Source: JAUWCW01 sp030609125 [NCBI: Candidatus Rokuibacteriota bacterium] (GTDB lineage Bacteria > JAUVQV01). From it: DNA of 6,578 nucleotides. Every line of letters begins with the position of its first letter. The first letter of the stretch is position 1. Both the position numbers and the translations under genes were made by a program. Shown here one piece after another: positions 1 through 5,512 of the stretch. The DNA lies in assembly GCA_030609125.1 (NCBI GenBank), contig JAUWCW010000113.1, positions 1 through 6,578 on the forward strand, in the 5' to 3' direction. Under the pieces are notes generated by a model. It did not search any database, was not told the origin of the DNA, and saw nothing but the letters and a program-made list of their open reading frames with translations.

Positions 1-219
1 ATCTGCTCAAAGCATTCTTTTTAATCCACGTCGGACTCTTCGGGCTGCCCTCCGGCGGGGAAACGTACCCTCTCCAAGGTTGACATCAGCGAGGGACTAA
101 TGGTACTTGAAACTGGTGGCGAGGACGGCCATCCCGGTTTCCCTCACCTGTTGCGCACGGAGCAGGCCGGAGGTGGGCGCCTCTTTGGCAACTGCGGCGA
201 CAGCCGCCGAGAAGACATT
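1..219. other. Leader region without a supported gene
   Basis: No convincing protein is seen here. Two short plus-strand frames are open from the left edge. One stops at 81-83 and the other at 98-100 (TAATG, overlapping an ATG at 100); neither resembles a known C-terminus. A perfect TTGACA lies at 80-85, but the bases 16-18 downstream (GGTACTTG) make a poor -10, so I do not call a promoter. The frame opened by ATG 100 runs into the PilZ-like remnant, but residues 1-40 of that reading look like non-coding translation (Gly/Arg-rich, no pattern). Confidence 0.4.
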
Positions 220-348
220 GTGGAGAAACGCAAGAGCAGGAGAGTCTCCGTCCGGGGAGACGTGGGCGGACGGACAGTTCTCGCCGCCGACCTCGACATC
301 AGGGACCTGAGCCTCAACGGCATCCGCTTCCTGCGAGCAAGGGAATGA
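220..348 (+). pseudogene. Truncated PilZ domain (N-terminal half only)
   Basis: The 42 residues read from GTG 220 match the start of a PilZ domain. They contain an RxxxR motif (RKSRR, residues 4-8) and a D/NxSxxG motif (DLSLNG, residues 29-34), the two signatures that bind cyclic-di-GMP in this family. A PilZ domain is normally about 100 residues; here the reading stops at TGA 346-348, right after the second motif, so most of the beta-barrel is missing. The frame is open upstream to ATG 100, but that part does not look like protein. The missing half is not visible in another frame downstream, where the cytochrome signal peptide begins at once. I infer a remnant left by deletion or rearrangement. 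A short expressed peptide translationally coupled to the cytochrome (stop and start overlap) is possible but less likely. Confidence 0.5.
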
Positions 349-1301
349 TGCTGACGACGGGGAGAACGATTTGGCTGCTGGCGGCGGGGGCCCTCCTGTT
401 CACGTCGGCCTGCTCCGAGACCGACCGGGGCTCCATCTTCGACCCCGGAGTCGGTCACTCCGGCAACTGGATCTCCAATCACGGCCAGGCAGCTCTCGAC
501 GAGGGCAGCACCTGCCCGGAATGCCACGGAACGGACCTGGGCGGCGGCGTCTCCGAGCTGAGCTGTTTCACCACGCAGTACGAGGGTGTAGGCTGTCACG
601 AAAGCGGAGTCGGAAAGAGGCACACCACCGGATGGGCCCTGGAGAGCGAGCACGGCCGGGTCGCCAAAGCGACCCCGGGGGTTTCCTCCGGCATGGGGTC
701 CTGCCAGGCGTGTCATGGCAACGACTACCGGGGAGGAAGCTCGAAGATCTCCTGTGCCTCCTGTCACGGGGTATCCGCCCCCCACCCGGAAAGGCCGTGG
801 CTTCGCGGCCCCGGCAGCCACCACGACGTGAACGAGCGGAACGCCCCGGTCTGCGCCGAGTGCCACGAGAACCCGGAAGCGATCGAGTTGCCGGGCTGTT
901 TCAACGGCAGTCTCTGCCACGGAGATCGGGGGTCACACCCGGCGGACTGGTCGTCGCCGGACCAGCACGGCGCCAAGGCAAAGGAAGACCCCGACACCGG
1001 CGGTTTCGGGGGATGCCAGGTCTGCCACGGTTCCGATTTCATGGGAGGAACCGCCAAGGTCTCGTGCGCCCCCTGCCACGAGATCGACGCTCCCCATCCT
1101 CGGTTCGGCTGGGCTGGAGGGGCCGAGAGCCACCGCACGACGGGAGAAGGGAACGCCCCCGTCTGCGCCGGGTGCCACAGCGAGCTCCAGGAGCCCCCGG
1201 ACTGTTTCGCCGCCAACGGCTGCCACAGCACCCCCCCGTCGGACGAGCAGACTGAAGAGGCGCCTACCGGGGACGAAGGGGCGACGGACGCGCCGCCGTG
1301 A
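345..1301 (+). CDS. Lipoprotein multiheme c-type cytochrome, 7-10 hemes
   Basis: This 318-residue electron-transfer protein is probably lipid-anchored in the periplasm or outer membrane. Residues 8-22 form the hydrophobic core of a signal peptide, followed by a lipobox-like T-S-A-C with Cys23 as the likely lipidated residue. Seven canonical CXXCH heme sites begin at residues 57, 120, 137, 170, 224, 241 and 274. Three further sites have expanded spacing: CX9CH at 74-85 and CX5CH at 185-192 and 287-294. Many extra His residues (38, 46, 93, 103, 198, 208) could be distal ligands. The protein is built of three related units (see the repeat entry) and ends in an acidic, Pro/Thr-rich tail from about 297. 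ATG 345 and ATG 348 are in tandem; AAGGG at 339-343 fits ATG 348 better (4-base spacing). It heads the operon and overlaps the next gene by GTGA. Electron transfer to metals or other extracellular acceptors is inferred from the type of protein only. Confidence 0.9.
   Translation: MMLTTGRTIWLLAAGALLFTSACSETDRGSIFDPGVGHSGNWISNHGQAALDEGSTCPECHGTDLGGGVSELSCFTTQYEGVGCHESGVGKRHTTGWALESEHGRVAKATPGVSSGMGSCQACHGNDYRGGSSKISCASCHGVSAPHPERPWLRGPGSHHDVNERNAPVCAECHENPEAIELPGCFNGSLCHGDRGSHPADWSSPDQHGAKAKEDPDTGGFGGCQVCHGSDFMGGTAKVSCAPCHEIDAPHPRFGWAGGAESHRTTGEGNAPVCAGCHSELQEPPDCFAANGCHSTPPSDEQTEEAPTGDEGATDAPP
456..1226 (+). repeat. Three-unit heme-binding repeat inside the cytochrome
   Basis: Units begin at protein residues 38, 93 and 198. 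Each carries the pattern H-x3-W-x(n)-HG, then a CXXCHG site followed by D-x2-GG, then a second heme site 17 residues after the first (57/74, 120/137, 224/241). Units 2 and 3 add APVCAxCH (170, 274) and a CX5CH site (185, 287). Units 2 and 3 match at a 102-105 residue period. Unit 1 is short: its second site is CX9CH and it lacks the APVC segment. This shows internal duplication with contraction or expansion of one unit. Confidence 0.85.
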
Positions 1302-2428
1302 GCAGAACGGCCCGGCCGACCTCCCCGGCCCTCACGACGCTCCTCGTGCTGGCGGTACTCACCGCCGCGGCAGCGCCCCCGTCTTCAGCGGCCGAAGAGG
1401 CCGAAAGCCTGCGGGTCGGCAGCCATGTCCCCCCCCTGCAGTTCACCGATCTCGAAGGAAAAGAACACTCCCGCGACTGGGGCGAGGAGCAGAGCAGGGC
1501 CACACTCTTTTTCTTTTTCAACGTCCGGACCGCACCGGGTCTGCTGGGCTTGACCTACCTGGACCGCACCTACCGGAAGGCCTTTGATTTCGGACTCCGG
1601 GTCCTGGCCGTCGAAGGGAGCGGCCTCGGAAGAGAGGCCGTCCTCGCGGGCATGGAGAGGTACCAGTCAATCTACTCGCCCCTGCCCTTCCCGGTGGTCG
1701 CCGACCCGGAGGGCGCCCTGCGGAGGTCTTTCGGGGTGAGCGAACTGCCGGCCTCCTACCTCGTCGAGCGGCACGGTATCATCATCGATCACCGCAAGGG
1801 CTTCGACGAGAGGACGGAGGCTGCCTTGAGTGAAAAACTGGGGCACTTTCTCAGCCTCCCCCCGGGGACTCTCGCTGAAAGTCCCGTCCCGGGCCGTGAC
1901 GCGGCGGAACCGGAAGAAGATCCGGTGGACCGTCCACTCCTTTTTGCCGGTGACAAAGCCCCTCCCTTGAATGTCACCGACATGAGCGGAAAGGAGCACC
2001 GGCTCCTCTGGTCTTCGGAGGACGAGGAGATAACCATCATCTTTTTCTGGAGCGATCCCTGCCGGCCCTGCATCGAGGAGATGCTTTTTCTCGACCAGCT
2101 TTCCCTGAGGACAACGGATATCGGGCTGCCCGTAAGAATCCTGGCCGTCGCCGCCGGGGACCTCGACGCCAAGGGGACGGAGGCGCTGTTGAAGAGGTAT
2201 GCCGCCCGGTACCCTGCTCCGTCGTTCCCGATCGTCCTCGACAGGGATTTTCCCCTCAGCCGCGTCTTCGGCCGCGGCAGGATGCCGACGACCTACTTCG
2301 TGGACGAGAAGGGGAACATCATCGCCCATGCCGACGACTTCGAGGAGGGCAGGATCGGGGAGTGGAAGAGGCTGATCGAGATGAAGCTCCCCCGTGCCAG
2401 AGGGGCCTTGCAGTACCTTCCCGAGTAG
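1298..2428 (+). CDS. Exported tandem thioredoxin-fold protein (TlpA/ResA-like), one domain degenerate
   Basis: The 376-residue protein starts at GTG 1298, inside the stop of the cytochrome gene (GTGA overlap), indicating translational coupling. Residues about 12-31 form a Sec signal peptide ending in an Ala/Ser-rich region. Two thioredoxin-fold domains of the TlpA/AhpC-TSA class follow, at about 38-187 and 215-362, offset by 177 residues and joined by an acidic, Pro-rich linker (about 193-212). Domain 2 has the active site W-S-D-P-C-R-P-C (Cys255, Cys258) and the usual cis-proline at Met-Pro330. In domain 1 the equivalent positions are Thr78 and Gly81, so it cannot do thiol chemistry, although its cis-proline position (Leu-Pro151) is kept. 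Relatives reduce periplasmic disulfides, including apocytochrome CXXCH cysteines before heme attachment. The cytochrome next door makes that role plausible (inference), with domain 1 perhaps binding partner proteins. Confidence 0.9.
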   Translation: MSRTARPTSPALTTLLVLAVLTAAAAPPSSAAEEAESLRVGSHVPPLQFTDLEGKEHSRDWGEEQSRATLFFFFNVRTAPGLLGLTYLDRTYRKAFDFGLRVLAVEGSGLGREAVLAGMERYQSIYSPLPFPVVADPEGALRRSFGVSELPASYLVERHGIIIDHRKGFDERTEAALSEKLGHFLSLPPGTLAESPVPGRDAAEPEEDPVDRPLLFAGDKAPPLNVTDMSGKEHRLLWSSEDEEITIIFFWSDPCRPCIEEMLFLDQLSLRTTDIGLPVRILAVAAGDLDAKGTEALLKRYAARYPAPSFPIVLDRDFPLSRVFGRGRMPTTYFVDEKGNIIAHADDFEEGRIGEWKRLIEMKLPRARGALQYLPE

Positions 2429-2460
2429 CCCGGATGCGGGTGAGGTGAGGGCTTGCCGAC

Positions 2461-2988
2461 ATGCTGAAGCACACACTTTTTCTCCGCTGGCTGCTCATCG
2501 TTTCTCTCATCGGGACGGGATCGTATTTCGTCCATCGCTTCGGCGTCTTCGGCGAGATCTACGACAAGGACCGAACCAAACTCAGCTTCGCGATCCTTGC
2601 CGGTTTCGTCGGCATGTCCGCCTGGTGCGGGATGAAGACCTTCACTCTGAGCGGCCTTCTCGACGGGGGACCGGATGGGGGGGGGATAGACGAGGAAGAC
2701 CGGCGGACCATTGAGCAGATAACCAACCTGGAGGAGGTCGGGTGGTTCGCCGCAGGCTTCTTCACCAGCGTGGGCATGATCGGAACGGTCATCGGAATGA
2801 TCTGGGCCCTTACGGGTTTCATCGGGGTCAACATCACCGAGGTGGCTTCAGTGCAGAGGCTCATAAGCGAAATGGTCTACGGAGTCTCCACCGCCCTGTA
2901 CACGACCCTGGTCGGCCTGGTCTGCAGCATTCTCCTGAAGCTGCAGTACTTCAACCTCGGACATACCCGAAGACAAATGCTGCCATGA
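2461..2988 (+). CDS. MotA/TolQ/ExbB-family proton channel-like membrane protein, compact
   Basis: This inner-membrane protein of 175 residues is shorter than typical TolQ/ExbB (about 220-240). Hydrophobic segments lie near residues 8-25, 41-58, 95-119 and 137-160. The last two carry the family hallmarks: a Gly-rich G-M-I-G-T-V-I-G-M-I stretch (105-114), and an S-T-A-L-Y-T-T-L-V-G-L stretch (143-153), whose Thr148/149 occupy the place of the conserved channel threonine in TolQ/ExbB. In this family a pentamer conducts protons and drives movement of an ExbD/TolR/MotB partner; that partner is encoded next, overlapping by ATGA. A Shine-Dalgarno-like GAGGTGAGG ends at 2450, 10 bases before the ATG. 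The cytoplasmic loop between the second and third spans is short (about residues 64-92) and contains a Gly stretch encoded by a nine-G run. The specific subfamily is not recognised. Confidence 0.85.
   Translation: MLKHTLFLRWLLIVSLIGTGSYFVHRFGVFGEIYDKDRTKLSFAILAGFVGMSAWCGMKTFTLSGLLDGGPDGGGIDEEDRRTIEQITNLEEVGWFAAGFFTSVGMIGTVIGMIWALTGFIGVNITEVASVQRLISEMVYGVSTALYTTLVGLVCSILLKLQYFNLGHTRRQMLP
2677..2685 (+). repeat. G9 homopolymer inside the ExbB-like gene
   Basis: Nine consecutive G encode Gly-Gly-Gly in the cytoplasmic loop before the third membrane span. A one-base slip would frameshift the gene ahead of its functional half. It could be a phase-variable tract, or merely a GC-rich run prone to sequencing error. 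Confidence 0.8.
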
Positions 2989-3626
2989 GGAGGGACTACG
3001 GCTCCTCGACGGCGTTCTTCGACCTCATCTTCAACATCCTGTGCTGCTTCGTCGTCCTCTTTTCCATCTCCTTTCTCCTCATGAGCAGGAAGATCGACGA
3101 GGACCGCAAGATCAGGGCCAGCGCGGAATTCATGATCACCTCCACGTGGCCGGAGGACTCCGACGACGACGTCGACACCTACGTGGAAGACCCGATGGGG
3201 AACATAGTCTTCTTCAACCGCAGGGAAGAGGGGCTCATGCACCTTGACCGCGACGATCTGGGCAAGCGGAGCGACACCATACGGACCGCCGACGGGAAGG
3301 TGTACACCGTCAAGGAAAACAAGGAGATCGTCACCATCCGCGGCATCATTCCCGGTGAGTACGTCGTCAACGTCCACATGTACTTCGACAGAAACACTGC
3401 CGTCCCTACGCCGGTCACGGTGAAACTGGAGAAGCTCAATCCCCAGGTCACGCTCGTCACCGCCGGGGAGGTCGTTCTCGAGAAGACGGCGGACGAGAAA
3501 ACCGTCTTTCGCTTCGTCATCGACGAGAGCGGAGCCGTCACCGACACCAGCACCCTTTTCAAGGAGCTGGCCCGGGCGACTCCCCACGACGAAGGCGAAT
3601 ACATCTACAACCAGTATGGGGACTGA
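2985..3626 (+). CDS. ExbD/MotB-like membrane anchor fused to a YfaP (DUF2135)-like periplasmic domain
   Basis: The start is ATG 2985, overlapping the preceding stop (ATGA); the frame is open further upstream, but that stretch is out-of-frame channel gene. The product is 213 residues. The N-terminus has one membrane span (about 12-33) with F-F-D-L-I-F-N at 11-17, the ExbD/TolR/MotB pattern in which a single Asp at the span edge (Asp13) takes part in proton flow. After a charged segment (34-45) comes an all-beta-looking domain. It has T-W followed by D-V-D-x-Y-V-x-D-P-x-G-N (about 54-73), then G-L-M-H-L-D-R-D-D-L-G (83-93), then G-x-Y-V-V-N-V (124-130). These resemble the landmarks of the YfaP/DUF2135 family (W-D, DxDLxVxDPxG, LDxDxxxG, GxYxVxV). 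There is no OmpA-type peptidoglycan-binding domain, so it is not an ordinary MotB. I infer that the ExbB-like neighbour moves this sensor or binding domain; the domain match is by eye. Confidence 0.82.
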   Translation: MRRDYGSSTAFFDLIFNILCCFVVLFSISFLLMSRKIDEDRKIRASAEFMITSTWPEDSDDDVDTYVEDPMGNIVFFNRREEGLMHLDRDDLGKRSDTIRTADGKVYTVKENKEIVTIRGIIPGEYVVNVHMYFDRNTAVPTPVTVKLEKLNPQVTLVTAGEVVLEKTADEKTVFRFVIDESGAVTDTSTLFKELARATPHDEGEYIYNQYGD

Positions 3627-4251
3627 CACTTTCGGCATCCCCCTGGCGTTCGCAACAGTCGCCGCCATCACCCTCTGGATTCTCATCTCCGCCAGGGGGC
3701 ACTGGTGGCTGAAGGCAGCCGTGGTCCTTCTCACCGTCACCTTCAGCATCGTCCTCTGGAGATCCCTGGCCACTCTTCAGGGATGGCCCGTCCAAACCGA
3801 TATGCCCCCCCGGTTCGAGATCAAGTGGATCCACACGGCGGAACCAAACAAGAAGACCGGCAGTCCCGGGGCGGTCTACGTCTGGGCCGTCGACCTCGAC
3901 CCGCGGACGGCCAGGCGCAAACCGCTGTACATGCGTCTTCACCGCAAGGGGGAGAGCGCCGAGCCGCGCATTTATGAGCTCGCCTACTCGCGCCCCCTCC
4001 ACGAGCAGGCGGAAGAGATCCAGCAGACGATTATGGGAGGCGGCCGTTTTTTCGGTTCCATGAAGAAGGGGATCCCCGGCGAGGCGGGATCCGGAAGGAA
4101 AGGGTCGGGGAGGATGGGCCGGGCCGACGGCACAGACCTCAGTGACGGCGCCGAGTCGGAAGCGGGGAAAGCGGCCTCCTACGCCACCCACCAGGATTAT
4201 GTCTTTCACGAGCTTCCCCCTCCCCGCTTCCCGGAAAAAACCGGCCCCTGA
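3616..4251 (+). CDS. Unrecognised two-TM membrane protein of the ExbB/ExbD-like module
   Basis: I do not recognise this 211-residue protein. It overlaps the ExbD-like gene by 11 bases, so translation is probably coupled. Two membrane spans lie at about 7-25 and 31-48 with a very short Arg-Gly-His turn between them. A soluble part follows with a likely folded core (about 66-140), including Y-V-W-A-V-D-L-D (88-95) and a stretch around Y-E-L-A-Y-S-R (120-126). Next is a Gly/Ser/Lys/Arg-rich low-complexity segment (about 151-187), then a tail Y-V-F-H-E-L-P-P-P (195-203). The tight coupling suggests it is a third subunit of the channel/anchor complex (inference). The soluble part is likely on the same side as both termini; which side cannot be settled from sequence alone. 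Confidence 0.75.
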   Translation: MGTDTFGIPLAFATVAAITLWILISARGHWWLKAAVVLLTVTFSIVLWRSLATLQGWPVQTDMPPRFEIKWIHTAEPNKKTGSPGAVYVWAVDLDPRTARRKPLYMRLHRKGESAEPRIYELAYSRPLHEQAEEIQQTIMGGGRFFGSMKKGIPGEAGSGRKGSGRMGRADGTDLSDGAESEAGKAASYATHQDYVFHELPPPRFPEKTGP

Positions 4252-4254
4252 AAG

Positions 4255-4259
4255 AGGAG
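4255..4259 (+). promoter_or_regulatory. Shine-Dalgarno supporting a TTG start
   Basis: AGGAG stands nine bases before TTG 4269. No closer ATG or GTG in this frame leaves a signal peptide intact, so it decides the unusual start of the next gene. Confidence 0.6.
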
Positions 4260-4268
4260 CGGATCCCC

Positions 4269-4976
4269 TTGAGCATATTTCCGCGCTTCCCCCGACGGCG
4301 GCGCTTCCTCGCGGCGGCACTCCTGGCCCTCCTCTTCCTCGGGAAGGAAAGCCTTGCCGCCGCCCCCGTTGCCTGCCACTGTTTCCGGGACCGCACCTTC
4401 GACCCCGACCGCCCCGCCAAGGCGGATCCCTACATCCTGGCGACCTCGCAGAACTCCTTGTTCGCCGCTGTTTTCGGCATCCCGAAGAAAGCCGTCGTTC
4501 AGGCCAAGATGAAGGGCGTCTCCGGGGACGATCTCTGGATAGCTCACTACGCCTCCTCGGCTCTGCGCCTTCAGCCCGGCAGTCTCATGGCTTCCCGGGA
4601 AAGAGCGGCTTCCTGGAAGGAAGCGTTCGAGAGCCGGGAGGGGGCCCTCACCGCCCTCGGCACCAGGTTCCTGGGGCTCCTCGAAGACGGCGGAGGCAGC
4701 GCCGACCTCTCCGCCGCCGCGGCCGGTGAAGTGGTGGCCATGCATCTCGGAATCCCCTGGTCGGAACTGGATGCCATGCTGGCCGGCCGGGCCGCCGCGG
4801 CTGAGATCGTGACGGCGTCCCTTCTGTCGCGGTGGTCAGGAAAGCCGGCGGCAGCCATCCTGCGGGACGTGAAGTCGGGAAGAACAACATGGGGGAGTCT
4901 CATGCATGAACTCGGAATTCAGCCCGAGGGGCTGGAAAAGAAGGTCCGTGCCCTGGCGGCGCCCCGGCCTGATTGA
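4269..4976 (+). CDS. Unrecognised exported protein with Cys-His-Cys motif and internal duplication
   Basis: This conserved-looking hypothetical protein of 235 residues begins at TTG. The N-terminus is a clear Sec signal peptide: basic residues 6-12, a hydrophobic core 13-24, and probable cleavage around 30-32. The mature protein opens with C-H-C-F (36-39), then a D-P-D-R-P segment (45-49) and a mostly helical-looking body. The body contains two related segments about 91 residues apart. L89-x2-A92 ... P103 ... S115-W116 matches I180-x2-A183 ... P193 ... T207-W208, suggesting an ancient duplication. The two cysteines and one histidine could bind a metal or form a disulfide; CHC is not a CXXCH heme site. 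It lies 17 bases after the two-TM gene and closes the operon, so a periplasmic part in the same module is likely, but no function can be assigned. Confidence 0.75.
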   Translation: MSIFPRFPRRRRFLAAALLALLFLGKESLAAAPVACHCFRDRTFDPDRPAKADPYILATSQNSLFAAVFGIPKKAVVQAKMKGVSGDDLWIAHYASSALRLQPGSLMASRERAASWKEAFESREGALTALGTRFLGLLEDGGGSADLSAAAAGEVVAMHLGIPWSELDAMLAGRAAAAEIVTASLLSRWSGKPAAAILRDVKSGRTTWGSLMHELGIQPEGLEKKVRALAAPRPD

Positions 4977-4979
4977 CCA

Positions 4980-5029
4980 GGGGAAGGGGCAGCCCGGCCG
5001 CGGGCAGTGGCCATCCTTGACACTTCCCC
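4980..5029. terminator. Possible stem-loop after the main operon
   Basis: GGGGAAG (4980-4986) can pair with CTTCCCC (5023-5029), enclosing a second hairpin GCCCG-GCCG-CGGGC (4992-5005). It lies just after the last operon stop, between convergent genes. There is no T-run, so intrinsic termination is uncertain. A smaller hairpin at 5069-5079, read on the minus strand, is followed by a partly T-rich stretch and might serve the opposite gene. Confidence 0.3.
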
Positions 5030-5081
5030 GGCTCAGGGGGTATTAGTTAAGGACGTGCGCAAACAATCCCCTCTCAGGGAA

Positions 5082-5444
5082 TCATGGCGGAAGCTCGTCC
5101 TCGTCGAGCCCGAAGTAGTGTCCGAGCTCGTGCCGGACCGTCACGCGCACCTCCTCGACGATCTGCTCCCGGCTGTCGCAGGCCTCGAGAACGGGGAGGC
5201 GGTAGACGACAATCCTGTCGGGGAGGGAAGTGTACCCGAGCCCTCGCTCGGGAAGGGCTACCCCCTGGTAGAGGCCAAAGAGCGTGTCTTGCCGGGGGTC
5301 GAGGCCGACAGCTTCCAGGTCCTCAGCGGAGGGCTCATCTTCTATTGTGACAGAAACATTTTCGACGGCTTCGGCGAACCTGGCGGGAAGCCCGTCAAGG
5401 GCCTCGCCGACCAGCTTTTCGAATTCGCTGCTCGAGATCCACAT
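5082..5444 (-). CDS. Zincin-like metallopeptidase family protein (HEXXH)
   Basis: The product is a small soluble protein of 120 residues, matching the usual size of the Zincin_1 (possible metallopeptidase) family. Near the C-terminus it has H-E-L-G-H-Y-F-G-L-D (105-114), the extended HEXXHXXGXXD zinc site with His105, His109 and Asp114 as ligands and Glu106 as catalytic base. Upstream, the F-G-L-Y-Q-G-V-A-L and P-D-R-I-V-V-Y-R blocks are also typical of the family. A GTG at 5450 is in frame, but a GGAGAGG-like Shine-Dalgarno (5450-5456 on the minus strand) is spaced correctly (5 bases) only for ATG 5444, so I chose that start. No signal peptide is present, so it is cytoplasmic. Its substrate is unknown for the family. 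It is convergent with the operon and divergent from the OmpA-like gene, so it is probably an independent unit. Confidence 0.88.
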   Translation of the reverse strand: MWISSSEFEKLVGEALDGLPARFAEAVENVSVTIEDEPSAEDLEAVGLDPRQDTLFGLYQGVALPERGLGYTSLPDRIVVYRLPVLEACDSREQIVEEVRVTVRHELGHYFGLDEDELPP

Positions 5445-5512
5445 CTTCACCTCTCCGCCGGCCGTTTCTTTCGGCGCGACCGTATTATGTCACACCCCGC
5501 GGGGACTTTGTC
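5445..5512. promoter_or_regulatory. Divergent intergenic region between metallopeptidase and OmpA-like genes
   Basis: This 68-base spacer must drive at least the minus-strand gene. Candidate elements are weak. On the plus strand TATTAT (5483-5488) could be a -10 without a good -35. On the minus strand ATGACA (5514-5509) and CATAAT (5489-5484) are 19 bases apart. A perfect ten-base palindrome CCCCGCGGGG (5495-5504) overlaps the presumed GGGGA ribosome-binding sequence of the plus-strand gene and could be an operator half or chance. Confidence 0.35.

Noticed and set aside
144-920. Long minus-strand open frame (258 codons) opposite the cytochrome
   Set aside because: It is antisense to a gene with clear heme motifs and signal peptide; its translation is Arg/Gly/Val-rich with no family pattern, typical of GC-rich shadow frames.
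2877-3773. Long minus-strand open frame (298 codons) over the channel/anchor/two-TM junctions
   Set aside because: It crosses three coupled plus-strand genes and shows only runs of Val/Asp/Arg typical of antisense GC-rich reading.
3559-4320. Minus-strand open frame of 253 codons
   Set aside because: Antisense to the two-TM gene with no recognisable motif, while the plus strand has membrane spans and a coupled start.
4381-4390. CHC region of the 4269-4976 product as a lipobox or heme site
   Set aside because: Pro-Val-Ala-Cys lacks the usual aliphatic -3 residue and lies well past the hydrophobic core, and Cys-His-Cys is not CXXCH.
5495-5504. Palindrome CCCCGCGGGG as a terminator or hairpin
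   Set aside because: It has no loop and no T-run; at ten bases in GC-rich DNA it may be chance, so it is only mentioned as a possible operator part.
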